This document shows, in pieces, positions 8,270-16,595 of a DNA stretch of 64,000 nt. Source of the stretch: Paenibacillus sp. JJ-223 (lineage in GTDB: Bacteria; Bacillota; Bacilli; Paenibacillales; Paenibacillaceae); NCBI RefSeq assembly GCF_927798175.1, contig NZ_CAKMMP010000022.1, positions 1 to 64,000 of the forward strand, given 5' to 3'. Positions within the stretch are counted from its first letter, which is position 1, and every line of letters begins with the position of its first letter. The position numbers were made by a program, and so were the translations under genes. Under the pieces are notes generated by a model that searched no databases, was not told the DNA's origin, and worked only from the letters and a program-made list of their open reading frames with translations.

Positions 8270-8490
8270 CTTATTCCATCCCCCCATATCGCATTTCCAC
8301 CCAAGTGATTTACGCCATGTGTATCTGTGACCACTAATTGCATTTTTCCAGTTACTTGATGATGATGCCAAGTTAAACCTTGAATTCTAGCTTTCCCCGC
8401 TTCAATCTGTGCTAATTGTTTCTCATTAAATTTACTTTTGGAACCTCTCCATTTTCAATTGCTCTTTGAGCAATCCATTCATTTTCTTCT
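8266..8490 (-). pseudogene. WHH nuclease toxin tip, frameshifted
   Basis: The minus-strand frame ending at the TGA at 8266-8268 reads KQLAQIEAGKARIQGLTWHHH, QVTGKMQLVV and THGVNHLGGNAIWG. W-H-H followed by H...H-x-G-G is the signature of the Tox-WHH branch of HNH/Endo VII nucleases. Upstream, NEWIAQRAIENGEVPK lies in another frame, so a base has been lost near 8440. The tip has no start codon and is cut off by the IS3 orfA remnant at 8500. Confidence 0.8.
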
Positions 8491-8499
8491 GATGAACGG

Positions 8500-8655
8500 T
8501 TATCCTCCTCTTTGAAAGAACTCGAGGTCTTGGCTTGCTTGATCCAGCGATCCAGAGACGAGGCAGTGAGGCTATATTCCTCAACCAGATCCGCTTCTTA
8601 GGAAGATAGGTTTATTCTACAAGCCCTTATTTTTGTCCAATTAAGTATAGCTGAT
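8500..8655 (-). pseudogene. IS3 left-end and orfA fragment
   Basis: On the minus strand, ggatcagctatacttaattggac (left end, related to 6493) is followed by codons for EYSLTASSLDRWIKQAKT, an OrfA helix-turn-helix. The rest of the element is missing. It truncates the WHH toxin cassette. Confidence 0.75.
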
Positions 8656-8669
8656 CCAGAGATTTTCTA

Positions 8670-8755
8670 CAGTTGCGAGTAAATTGAAAAATCGTAAGAA
8701 AACAAAAAACAGATGAATTAGATCTGTCCGTAATCCACCTGTTTGATTATACTTT
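8670..8755. repeat. Diverged intergenic hairpin repeat
   Basis: A gttgcgagtaaattgaaaaatcg lead-in is followed by aacagatgaattagatctgtccgtaatccacctgtt, a diverged form of the shared hairpin. From 8756 to 8977 I see no gene or clear signal. Confidence 0.55.
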
Positions 8756-8977
8756 TTTTCTACACACGTATCTTTTAGTACATACAAGCAAAACATAGGT
8801 TATTGAGGTAAGGGGAGACATTTCACTCGACATTTGGTAGCCTATAAGTGGAAAGAGTACACTGAGTTTATTATCGCCTAAAGAATAAAAAAACTACAAC
8901 ACTAAAAATCCACAAGAATTCGGTGAGAGTTTTTTGCATACCACAAGATCAATTCTCCCCTTACTCTCCTACAAATT

Positions 8978-9337
8978 TTATATGTATAATTGGATATGAC
9001 GTTCCTTTTTGGGTATGTCTTCATCTTTCAATAAATCCACTTGCGTTAATCCTTCCTTATCCCCAATACTAGCAATGAACAGAACATAGAAGTCCCCCAA
9101 TAATTCCAACTCATCCGAGGTTCCCAACTCGAGATTATGGGCAAACTCATAGTCCAAAATGTAATTGATGATTTCGTTGCCCTCTTCCCCTTTGTAATCC
9201 AAAAACAAAAATCTTTTGGACGCCAAACCATAATTCAGCATACTGTAATATGTCGATGATTCGTCTGGGTCATTCAATATTTTATCAACGACCTCTGCAT
9301 TTGCAAATATGATAGGTACCAAATCTTTCTGAACCAT
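8978..9337 (-). CDS. PoNi-partner protein, unknown family (copy 1, shortened)
   Basis: A 119-residue acidic protein: DLVPIIFANAEVVDKILNDPD, LASKRFLFLDYKGEEGNEI, LDYEFAHNLELGTSDELELLG, and a C-terminal DIPKKERHIQLYI. It is clearly related to the 151-residue proteins at 28454 and 44295, but lacks about 30 central residues found there. All three lie immediately downstream of a PoNi gene. It may be a second immunity or an accessory factor; I do not recognise the family. Confidence 0.7.
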   Translation of the reverse strand: MVQKDLVPIIFANAEVVDKILNDPDESSTYYSMLNYGLASKRFLFLDYKGEEGNEIINYILDYEFAHNLELGTSDELELLGDFYVLFIASIGDKEGLTQVDLLKDEDIPKKERHIQLYI

Positions 9338-9357
9338 ATGCTCGCCGCGCTCCTTTT

Positions 9358-10263
9358 CTATTCAAACAGATTTCCATACTGATTTGGGATATACTCAGGG
9401 TAATTTTCACGATAAAAATCATCAATCATTCGTAACATAGGGTCCCATTCTAGATAAGGTTCTGGATGTTTAATTTCCATTTTAGCCTCTGGTGTATTCA
9501 TTAGGTAGTCATTGAATTCATCAGGGTTGGTTAAACCTAGACTTTTTCGTACATAAAGCAAAAACAGAATTTCGTAAGGATAAAATCCATACATATAATC
9601 ACCAAATTCCTCAAACTGACCAATTTCCGCTGCTAAGTTGAGATGATAAATAGACATATCGGTGATTAGCACAGTGATCAATCCAAGATCAGATGTTCTC
9701 CATTGTTGCAACACATCTTCATACACACTCAGGTTCTCTGGAATCAAGCCTGTGTTTATGCCCTGCTCATTCAATCTCTTTATTGTATTTTTCGAAACCT
9801 CTATGTCCGTACCCCATATCTTCTGATTTCTAAATTGTAAATAAAGCTCTAAAAGAAACCATAGATGTTTATGGGTCTCCTTTACATTCAAATATTTTGT
9901 CCCAAATCGTTTTTCCATGAAGTTAAATAGTATGTTCTCCTCTTTCTCCCACCCAAAAATAACAAAATGGACCAACGCAATAATAATTTTTTCAAAAGAA
10001 TACTCCAGCATCATATTAGGATACCGATCCTTATAAACATCTTGAGCCATGCATTGATAGAATACAACCTTTTGAACTGTTTTAAGATGCTCAGGGATGT
10101 TTCCTCCGTTAATGAGAACATCTTGTTTCCACAACGAGAGATGATAAGACAATACTGATTCAAGATTAATTAATAATATGTGATCTACAGCTTTTTTATT
10201 TTGCTCAATTATTTCTTTTATTTTTTTAAAATCCTCTGTGTACTCTTTTTTCACATCTTCCAA
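9358..10263 (-). CDS. PoNi immunity protein (copy 1)
   Basis: A 301-residue all-helical cytoplasmic protein. KVVFYQCMAQDVYKDRYPNMM, ALVHFVIFGWEKEENILF, and the C-terminal FYPYEILFLLYVRKSLGL and EIKHPEPYLEWDPMLRM match the DUF1910/DUF1911 layout of PoNi, the antidote of PoNe DNases. Paralogues lie at 28924 and 44765. Only the frameshifted tail of a PoNe remains upstream (10354-10455). The start at 10263 is the first Met of the frame. It may protect against PoNe-armed neighbours. Confidence 0.8.
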   Translation of the reverse strand: MEDVKKEYTEDFKKIKEIIEQNKKAVDHILLINLESVLSYHLSLWKQDVLINGGNIPEHLKTVQKVVFYQCMAQDVYKDRYPNMMLEYSFEKIIIALVHFVIFGWEKEENILFNFMEKRFGTKYLNVKETHKHLWFLLELYLQFRNQKIWGTDIEVSKNTIKRLNEQGINTGLIPENLSVYEDVLQQWRTSDLGLITVLITDMSIYHLNLAAEIGQFEEFGDYMYGFYPYEILFLLYVRKSLGLTNPDEFNDYLMNTPEAKMEIKHPEPYLEWDPMLRMIDDFYRENYPEYIPNQYGNLFE

Positions 10264-10353
10264 CTTAATGCCATCTATAAAGTTTTTCCGATATTTTTAA
10301 AGGAAATATCTACTTTCTTTATGTTTATCATAGCCAACCTCCTTATATTTACT

Positions 10354-10455
10354 TTAATGCATTTTCCACGTTTTTACTTTAACCACATTCACACCAAAAC
10401 CAACTTTCGTATATTTACATCGGCCTCCACTCTATAAAATTCAAACCGTAAATCA
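10354..10455 (-). pseudogene. C-terminal remnant of a PoNe nuclease
   Basis: Minus-strand codons give DLRFEFYRVEADVNIRK, then after a one-base loss VGFGVNVVKVKTWKMH and a stop at 10354. This matches the last residues of the PoNe domain at 45762 (EFDFIRVEVDIS, NVGFGVDIVKVKDWNK). The catalytic core is gone. From 10456 to 10730 I find no gene. Confidence 0.75.
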
Positions 10456-10730
10456 GGATACAGCTCCTATGGTAATCCATCTCTACCCGTCCGAAGAAAG
10501 TCCGTTCTCGTGAAACGTTTAGGCACTGGGGAACTGATACGTGGTTTCAGGTCGTGGAAAAGGTAAAGAGTGCATAGCCACACTCATTGAATGAAAAACG
10601 CATCTGTATACCGCGTTCCCATGCCTGATAGAACTGATTGTGTTTACGCTCTCTATGTTGAAGTTGTAGACAAGATTTGATTATTATATCTATCTAAGTC
10701 ATGATATTGGTTAGAAATGTTCTCGCCAAC

Positions 10731-11099
10731 TTATTCAATGTTGAACTTTTGTTTGATTTCCATTAATCGAGCTTCAACCTCATCCTTAACAATTGGATTC
10801 CGTATTAAATAATCCATACTTGCTTCATTTAGATACTGATAGAAAGTTGGGTAATCTAATACAATTCTCTGATCTTCCTCTACCGCAGGGTAGTCAAAAA
10901 AATAACAAACTCCCTCATCTCCGAAATAACCTTCTTCCCACTCATCTAACTCACCAGCAAAAACACACCAAACACTCTCACTACCACCAAACCCATTTCC
11001 ATTGCAGTAGTTTTTAAGTGCATCTAAAAAATATTTCCCCTCAAGGTGTCGATAATACATATCTAATAATTCTTTCTCTGTTAATTTGACACTCATCAA
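10731..11099 (-). CDS. CdiI-type immunity protein (for EndoU toxin, copy 1)
   Basis: A 122-residue acidic protein with EEGYFGDEGVCYFF, YPTFYQYLNEAS and a C-terminal EIKQKFNIE. The same pattern occurs in 14141-14539 (EEGYFGENSVLFYY, RIKEKYNI), which also follows an EndoU toxin. This resembles the ribonuclease-toxin immunity CdiI family. It lies 16 bases after the toxin at 11116, preceded by AGGAGGGTGA before the second Met (11096). Binding and inhibition of the EndoU tip are inferred from context and family. Confidence 0.75.
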   Translation of the reverse strand: MMSVKLTEKELLDMYYRHLEGKYFLDALKNYCNGNGFGGSESVWCVFAGELDEWEEGYFGDEGVCYFFDYPAVEEDQRIVLDYPTFYQYLNEASMDYLIRNPIVKDEVEARLMEIKQKFNIE

Positions 11100-11115
11100 A
11101 TCACCCTCCTAGAAA

Positions 11116-12363
11116 TTAGTCTGAAGTGGTCGGAAAGAAATTAGTCACTTTTCCATTTTCATTGAGGTAACCCGTGAATTTCAAGCCATTCGATGCTGTT
11201 CCTCGAATTTCCCTACCCACAATTTCTCCATTCATCATCGCTTCTTTCCCCCATTGTATTATTTGATCATTCGAGATTACACTTGGATCATATACAGTCT
11301 TAGGATGTGATATATTTTTATACTGATCAGGTATTACTTTCAATTCCCTATCAAGTGCTGGTATTCTATACTGAATTTGATAGACTCCAGGGATTGTGGG
11401 GTGTGGCGTTTTGGAAACAATAAGGTCATCAAAATTCCAACCTTGATCTGTTAAAATCTTTTCGAAACTATCTAAATTGTGACCTCCCACAACGCCTTTA
11501 TTCCCTTTCCTTACAATACTCTGTGCATTTATTAGATGATCGTCAAAACCGTCTACATACTCGAATTTATTCTTAGTCACCCATGTAACATTATTATCTC
11601 CGTATTTAGATCTAAAGTATGCATCCCAGTCTTCGCCAAACATAGGTTTCTGGGCTTCCCAATTGTCATCTTCTCTATCATCGAAATCTTTCGTATCTTC
11701 CTTCAGCTTATGGACATTCGAATTCTCCTTAGGTTTATCTGTCTTGGAGGATTCTGGCGGTTTAGAATCATCTTTCGGTTTACCCTCATCCTTCTTCTTC
11801 GATGCTTTAGGTTTCCAAGAGTTCACCTCATTCGGAGCTTCATCTTGGTTATTTTTATTCTTCGACGTCGTGCTGTTTTTTGGCGCTGTTGTTGTATCTG
11901 ACTCACTTGTTTTAGATGAAGGTGTGCGGCTCGTATTAGTGCTCTCCGACTCGGATGCATTCTTTGCTGGTTTAGGAGGTGATTCTGATTCATTTTCGTT
12001 TGGTTTGTTCTTCGACGCTGTGTGATTCGTTGATGGTTTTGTCGTGTCTGACTCACTTGTTTTCGACGAAGGCGTACGACTGGTATTATTCTTCTCCGTC
12101 TCGGATGCATTCTTCGCTGGTTTAGGAGGTGATCCTGATTCATTTTCGTTTGGTTTATTCTTCGACGTCGTACTGTTTTTTGGCGTTGTTGTTGTATCTG
12201 TCTCACTTGTTTTAGATGAAGGTGTGCGACTCGTATTAGTGCTCTCCGACTCGGATGCATTCTTTGCTGGTTTAGGAGGTGATCCTGATCCTGTTTCATT
12301 ATCGTATACTTTTCCGCTTTCTGAAGCAGATTCGCCTGTTTTATTTTTCTTTTTATGCCCCAA
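11116..12363 (-). CDS. Orphan spike tip: repeated linker plus EndoU-type ribonuclease toxin (copy 1)
   Basis: 415 residues without any VgrG part. Residues about 20-175 are three near-identical 48-residue units (PPKPAKNASE...SRTPSSKTSE). Then come NSWKPKASKKKDEGK, a short acidic stretch, and a toxin domain from about residue 240: KGVVGGHNLDSFEKIL, PGVYQIQYRIP, KTVYDPSVISNDQIIQWGK and SNGLKFTGYLNENGKV. GGHN and KTVYDP match EndoU/CdiA-CT nucleases that cut tRNA anticodon loops. Upstream codons (SQKMGAVSGEGSNWG) continue in another frame. It has no signal peptide or obvious ribosome site, so it is probably silent unless recombined onto a spike gene. Confidence 0.75.
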   Translation of the reverse strand: MGHKKKNKTGESASESGKVYDNETGSGSPPKPAKNASESESTNTSRTPSSKTSETDTTTTPKNSTTSKNKPNENESGSPPKPAKNASETEKNNTSRTPSSKTSESDTTKPSTNHTASKNKPNENESESPPKPAKNASESESTNTSRTPSSKTSESDTTTAPKNSTTSKNKNNQDEAPNEVNSWKPKASKKKDEGKPKDDSKPPESSKTDKPKENSNVHKLKEDTKDFDDREDDNWEAQKPMFGEDWDAYFRSKYGDNNVTWVTKNKFEYVDGFDDHLINAQSIVRKGNKGVVGGHNLDSFEKILTDQGWNFDDLIVSKTPHPTIPGVYQIQYRIPALDRELKVIPDQYKNISHPKTVYDPSVISNDQIIQWGKEAMMNGEIVGREIRGTASNGLKFTGYLNENGKVTNFFPTTSD

Positions 12364-12424
12364 TTGCTGCCTTCACCAGACACGGCCCCCATCTTTTGAC
12401 TATTTTCCAAAAAATTCTTACCGA

Positions 12425-12530
12425 TAAGTTAAAAAACGCAAGGAAACGAAGATAACAAAAAACAGATCAATTATGGTGGTATCTGACCATAGTCACCTGT
12501 TTGATGTAAAGGTATATAATTATTTTAAAT
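12425..12530. repeat. Intergenic repeat with hairpin
   Basis: A gataagttaaaaaacgcaaggaaacgaagataac lead-in is followed by the inverted repeat aacagatcaattatggt / accatagtcacctgtt (about 12453-12500). On the minus strand the stem is followed by TTTTT, so it can end transcription from the immunity gene at 12633 before the orphan toxin at 11116. Confidence 0.7.
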
Positions 12531-12632
12531 TATAAGTTGTTTGGGATATGACTTATCAACTTGGAACACCACCACGCAAGTCCAAGAACTGGCACTGGGC
12601 CGTGGCTGATTCAAGTTACATATTTTATTAAT

Positions 12633-13172
12633 TCAAGGGGCTTGCACCCTAAACATTGTTTCATTAAGATCAATTCTCTCCAAATTGAAATCGCTAATAT
12701 CTTTTTCTATCCTACTACTATGGAAATCAACCCAATTTTCAAGAACAAAAGCAGCACTACCACAACTCAGTGCCCTGTCGCTATCAAATCTTAAATTTCC
12801 ACCCCTTTCAAAAAAATTAATAATGGGTTCATAAATATTTGCTACTTTTAAAGCTTCTGAATGCCCCATTTCAACAATACTTGCTGCCTCTAAATAATTT
12901 CTACAAATTTTATAATGTATAGGATTGTTGATATTGGGTAATTTTTCATCAAAATTCCTATCGATCTTTAGCAACAAATTATTGTCATCTATATTGAAAA
13001 TTTTAAGCGGACTTCCTATCGGGTTATGGTTAGAAGAATAAGTTTTCACAAAAACAGCCATTCTTCTCAAGTATTCGGACAACAAGACCGAATGGGATTC
13101 TTTGGGTTCTTCTTCAATAGACCAGTTAATATCCTTTATCCTTTTTACTGCACTACTAAAAGACAATATCAT
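12633..13172 (-). CDS. Immunity protein, IDWS/FERGG family (copy C)
   Basis: From the ATG at 13172 the product has 179 residues: RIKDINWSIEEEP, LLSEYLRRMAVFVKTY, YKICRNYLEAAS, YEPIINFFERGGNLRFD. The frame is open up to 13364, but those codons belong to another frame over the toxin end. AAAAGGTGATTTTT precedes 13172, and the start overlaps the toxin stop at 13156 by 17 bases, which implies coupled translation. This is the best-preserved toxin/immunity pair of the family. Function is inferred from position and from co-occurrence in three cassettes. Confidence 0.75.
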   Translation of the reverse strand: MILSFSSAVKRIKDINWSIEEEPKESHSVLLSEYLRRMAVFVKTYSSNHNPIGSPLKIFNIDDNNLLLKIDRNFDEKLPNINNPIHYKICRNYLEAASIVEMGHSEALKVANIYEPIINFFERGGNLRFDSDRALSCGSAAFVLENWVDFHSSRIEKDISDFNLERIDLNETMFRVQAP

Positions 13173-13608
13173 AAAAATCACCTTTTCTAATTTGATGAAA
13201 TTTCGCACTTTCTTCCTTATAACCCGGGAATGTTCCAAATTTAGGTTGAGGTACAGCATTCTCATGTGCACCTGGAGGCTTTGATCTCCAAACTTTCTCC
13301 TCAAAATCCCAAGATTCTGGATTTCTATAATATTCATTTCCTGAATCCATTCGGGCTTTTTCATCTAATTCATGTGCTTTTAACTGCTGAAACCATTTTT
13401 TCTGTTCTGGCGTTAGTTCTCCTTCCATTGCCTTATGAAAAGCATATATTACTTCAGGATCCGGTGTTAATTTAGAGTTATAAAAGTACAAACCTTTCTC
13501 ATCGTAAGCTGGAAGATCATATTTATTAAGAAAAAGATGTGATTTTAAATTTATTGCCTCTTGTAACTCCAAACCAGTATTCATTGCAAACTCCTCTATA
13601 TTTTTCAA
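13156..13608 (-). CDS. KPPGAH-family toxin tip, the most complete copy
   Basis: 150 residues: MKNIEEFAMNTGLELQ, KYDLPAYDEKGLYFY, LTPEQKKWFQQLKAHELDEK, YYRNPESWDF, then WRSKPPGAHENAVPQP, KFGTFPGYKEES. The conserved part aligns with 1488-1727 and 1-217: Q-K-x-W, QQ, HEL-x-E, N-P, KPPGAH and PQP. His, Glu and Asp residues in these blocks are candidate catalytic residues. No similarity to a named toxin family comes to mind. The leader upstream (13609-13712) is out of frame by two bases and no delivery domain follows, so expression as a secreted toxin is doubtful here. Confidence 0.65.
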   Translation of the reverse strand: MKNIEEFAMNTGLELQEAINLKSHLFLNKYDLPAYDEKGLYFYNSKLTPDPEVIYAFHKAMEGELTPEQKKWFQQLKAHELDEKARMDSGNEYYRNPESWDFEEKVWRSKPPGAHENAVPQPKFGTFPGYKEESAKFHQIRKGDFYDIVF

Positions 13609-13720
13609 TCCTGTACTTCTTACTTCTTCAGCTTTCTTTTCAGCAGCAACATCAATCTTAACTTAATTCTTCTACAGGAGGGTCACCATACCTCTTCGTA
13701 AATTCACCCGTCCCCTAAGT
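13609..13720 (-). pseudogene. Frameshifted toxin leader and cassette junction
   Basis: The minus strand encodes EFTKRYGDPPVEEL, then KIDVAAEKKAEEVRSTG in another frame. Compared with 2938-3050, two bases are missing near 13665. It begins at the recurrent junction cccgtcccctaagttg (13708-13723). From here to 13800 the DNA stays parallel to 3050-3145, so the two cassettes are copies of one another. Confidence 0.65.
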
Positions 13721-13828
13721 TGTAAACTTAAAATTGGGAGTAAAGAAGGTGGTAACCGTTTTTCTGATTACCGCCATTATATCAGCTTGCTTGGCGTTCT
13801 ATTAGAGTTGCCGCCGCCCTATAACTAA

Positions 13829-13995
13829 AAACAGCTCTATCATGGTAGTATCTGACCACTATCGACCTGTTCATTGCGACGCAATAGCGTTGTTTAGGTT
13901 ATAAAATTAAAGCTAATGTGCGTACTCCCGAAATGACAAAATCTCTAAACGGGTATTACGTGGGTTATTCGTTGAACTGTTGGTAATTCGGCACT
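13829..13995. repeat. Intergenic repeat with hairpin
   Basis: Inverted repeat aacagctctatcatggt / accactatcgacctgtt, then caatagcgttgttta, taatgtgcgtac, aacgggtattac and ttcggcactgg. It is a full-length copy of the repeat at 3155-3372. Confidence 0.75.
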
Positions 13996-14046
13996 GGTTG
14001 GGATGGACTACTTCACCAACTGCTGTGCCCATACCAAGGAACGAAA

Positions 14047-14080
14047 AAAACACAACACGGGCATTGCTCGTGTTGTGGAT
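14047..14080 (-). terminator. Rho-independent terminator
   Basis: Minus strand: CACAACACGAG pairs with a CCCGTGTTGTG arm, followed by a run of six T. It ends the CdiI gene at 14141. Confidence 0.8.
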
Positions 14081-14140
14081 CCGTTCATTGTATTGTCCAA
14101 TTCCTGACGCTCTTATGGATTATACTCGCCAATTCAATTG

Positions 14141-14539
14141 TTATTCTTTAATATTATATTTTTCTTTTATTCTTAATAAAGATTTGTTTATTAAATCTTT
14201 TTGGTCAGCGTTCTTTTCAATATAAAAACTACATGCTACCTTCAAGTAATCATACAGTTCTTTGTAACTTACAATATCATAATTATCATCTACACCATAA
14301 TAAAATAAAACACTATTCTCGCCAAAGTAACCTTCTTCGCCAACATCGTATTCATCTGAATATATAACCCCCATATAATCTCGTCTCTCAACGTATTCGT
14401 TTAAAAATCCATCTAATACCTTAACAAAGTCATACTCTAATACAAAATCGCCAAGAACATCAATAACTGAGCCTTTTTCAAGTCCGTTTTCTTCGTACCT
14501 GAGAATAAACTTATTCTTATCATCGTAAACAGTGGTCAT
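14141..14539 (-). CDS. CdiI-type immunity protein (for EndoU toxin, copy 2)
   Basis: A 132-residue, strongly acidic protein: NGLEKGSVIDVLGDFVLEYD, VGEEGYFGENSVLFYYG, SYKELYDYLKVACSFYIEKN, LRIKEKYNIK. It is related to 10731-11099 in the same arrangement, 12 bases after an EndoU toxin. It fits the CdiI ribonuclease-immunity family. Sequence divergence between the two CdiI copies mirrors the divergence of their toxins, so each probably recognises only its own partner. Confidence 0.75.
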   Translation of the reverse strand: MTTVYDDKNKFILRYEENGLEKGSVIDVLGDFVLEYDFVKVLDGFLNEYVERRDYMGVIYSDEYDVGEEGYFGENSVLFYYGVDDNYDIVSYKELYDYLKVACSFYIEKNADQKDLINKSLLRIKEKYNIKE

Positions 14540-14551
14540 TATGGCTTCACC

Positions 14552-16483
14552 TTAGTTTTCTCCAAATTTTAATACCGGATAAAAGTTTTCAATTTCACCA
14601 GTATCAATATTTTTTATCCCTTCAAACTTCAACCCATTACTTGAAACTCCTCGGATTATTTGCTTATTATTTTGACTTTTCAATTGACTTACTCTTTTCG
14701 AGTTAATTCCTTCCTCCATTGCCTCTTTTCCTAATCGTATAATTTCGTCATTAGAAATTATATTAGGATCATATATAGTTTTTTTATACGGTGGTTTATC
14801 TTCCTTGGGTATATACCTAAATTTACCTGTACCTTTCCCTGTATAATCTTTTATTTCAACCATCATTCTATATTCCAAATCATAAATGCCAGGAATGTCG
14901 GAATGTTCTACTTTTTTCACCTCTTGTAATGAGTACTTCTCATTTGCGCCAAAAAACTTCCTAAATTCTTCGTAGTTATGACCACCGCTAACACCCTTCC
15001 ATTCTGTTACTTTTTCTACCTTTCCAGTTAAATGCTCAAAATAATATCCTTCTTTGTATTTAACTTCACCCGTCCCCTCAGTACCTTCCGAGCCCTCCTT
15101 CGGCTTATTAGTATTTGAATTCTCCATAGGTTTATCTGACTGTGAGGATTCTGGTGGTTTAGAATCATCTTTCGGTTTACCCTCATCCTTATTCTTCGAT
15201 GCTTTAGGTTTCCAAGAGTTCACCTCATTCGGAGCTTCATCTTGGTTATTTTTATTCTTCGACGTCGTGCTGTTTTTTGGCGCTGTTGTTGTATCTGACT
15301 CACTTGTTTTAGATGAAGGTGTGCGGCTCGTATTAGTGCTCTCCGACTCGGATGCATTCTTTGCTGGTTTAGGAGGTGATTCTGATTCATTTTCGTTTGG
15401 TTTGTTCTTCGACGCTGTATGATTCGTTGATGGTTTTGTCGTGTCTGACTCACTTGTTTTCGACGAAGGCGTACGACTGGTATTATTCTTCTCCGTCTCG
15501 GATGAATTCTTCGCTGGTTTAGGAGGTGATTCTGATTCATTTTCGTTTGGTTTTTTCTTCGACGTCGTACTGTTTTTTGGCGTTGTTGTTGTTTCTGTCT
15601 CACTTGTTTTAGATGAAGGTGTGCGACTCGTATTAGTGCTCTCCGACTCGGATGCATTCTTTGCTGGTTTAGGAGGTGATCCTGATCCTGTTTCATTATC
15701 GGCTACTTTTCCGCTTTCTGAAGCAGATTCGCCTGTTTTATTTTTCTTTTTATTGCCCCAATTGCTGCCTTCACCAGACACGGTCCCCATCTTTTGACTA
15801 TTTTCTGAAAACTTTCGGAAAAACCTCTTGCCCTTGGACGGCGTAGTTTCACCTGATTGCGGGATCGACTTCGGTGGGCTTACAAAGCCGCCTCCAGAAC
15901 TCCCCTTTGTTCTAAAATTAGCTTGACCATGCAAGCCTTTTTGCATTGCATCATGTTCATAATAGCCATACCACAAGTCTACAAAAGCTTCATCACTCAT
16001 GGGGGCTTTCAGTCTCCATGCCAAATACTTCATTTCATCAAGGCTCAGCCCTTGAGACTTCCAATAGTCGTAACTCCCTAGCTCTTCCTCAGTAATATAA
16101 GGTCTGCCAATGTCAAAGGTAATGTTTGCAAATTGAGCACCTACGAGTAGCACATTATATTCATCCGGATTCTTCATCATTTTTTTGAAGTAATCCAGAG
16201 AGTCCCTCAGTTCCTGATCCGCTTGTTGATATTGTATAAATTGACTTGCCCACTTCTCCCGAATATACGGAGGGGTTTCATAATACGCCGCACTAACTTC
16301 GTTACTCTGTTGATGCAGTTTCTTCATGAAATCCGTCAGTGAGGTGGAAGTGGTCAATTCTTTGGCAGCTGTCAAAATTTTTCCCAACAAGTTTCGTTTG
16401 GCGTCATTCTCTTGCTGTTGTAACTCGGAAAATCCGCTAATGAAGCGATTCAGCAAATTCAGCGCCGATGGCTTAATAAACAT
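14552..16483 (-). CDS. Orphan spike tip: delivery-region fragment, repeated linker and EndoU-type toxin (copy 2)
   Basis: 643 residues. Residues 1-75 (SALNLLNRFISGFSELQQQE, PPYIREKW) correspond to the middle of the complete spike at 20400 (SAQNLLDRLTSGFVELQQQE). About 75-235 is a further globular stretch. About 265-420 is three 48-residue PPKPAKN/SRTPSSK linker units, then NSWKPKASKNKDE. The EGTEGTGE junction comes near 468 and the toxin occupies 475-643: GVSGGHNYEEFRKFF, PGIYDLEYRM, KKTIYDPNIISNDEI, SNGLKFEG. It is the longest displaced tip, with a VgrG head missing. The start at 16483 lacks a clear ribosome site. Confidence 0.75.
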   Translation of the reverse strand: MFIKPSALNLLNRFISGFSELQQQENDAKRNLLGKILTAAKELTTSTSLTDFMKKLHQQSNEVSAAYYETPPYIREKWASQFIQYQQADQELRDSLDYFKKMMKNPDEYNVLLVGAQFANITFDIGRPYITEEELGSYDYWKSQGLSLDEMKYLAWRLKAPMSDEAFVDLWYGYYEHDAMQKGLHGQANFRTKGSSGGGFVSPPKSIPQSGETTPSKGKRFFRKFSENSQKMGTVSGEGSNWGNKKKNKTGESASESGKVADNETGSGSPPKPAKNASESESTNTSRTPSSKTSETETTTTPKNSTTSKKKPNENESESPPKPAKNSSETEKNNTSRTPSSKTSESDTTKPSTNHTASKNKPNENESESPPKPAKNASESESTNTSRTPSSKTSESDTTTAPKNSTTSKNKNNQDEAPNEVNSWKPKASKNKDEGKPKDDSKPPESSQSDKPMENSNTNKPKEGSEGTEGTGEVKYKEGYYFEHLTGKVEKVTEWKGVSGGHNYEEFRKFFGANEKYSLQEVKKVEHSDIPGIYDLEYRMMVEIKDYTGKGTGKFRYIPKEDKPPYKKTIYDPNIISNDEIIRLGKEAMEEGINSKRVSQLKSQNNKQIIRGVSSNGLKFEGIKNIDTGEIENFYPVLKFGEN

Positions 16484-16595
16484 ACTGTTTCTTTTTCATT
16501 TTGTTCCCTACTTCTATCCAAGTTCAAATAGGGGTTTAACAAAAGAGGAAATTTCCCCCTAATCCCATCATCCCTATGGAGCGGTGTATTCTAGA

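Noticed and set aside
10456..10730. Possible gene between the PoNe remnant and CdiI
   Set aside because: No frame of useful length or recognisable motif on either strand.
11116..12363. Tandem 144-base units as a CRISPR array
   Set aside because: Units are coding, in frame and contiguous, without unique spacers.
11663..12427. Long plus-strand frames rich in Phe, Leu, Ser and Gly over the linker repeats (also 15054-15797 and 20878-21606)
   Set aside because: They are the complement of the repetitive linker of real minus-strand genes, have no ribosome sites, and repeat with the 144-base unit.
12633..13364. The 243-codon reading of the IDWS immunity gene
   Set aside because: The first 64 codons overlap the toxin in another frame. 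The internal Met at 13172 has a good ribosome site and matches the other family members.
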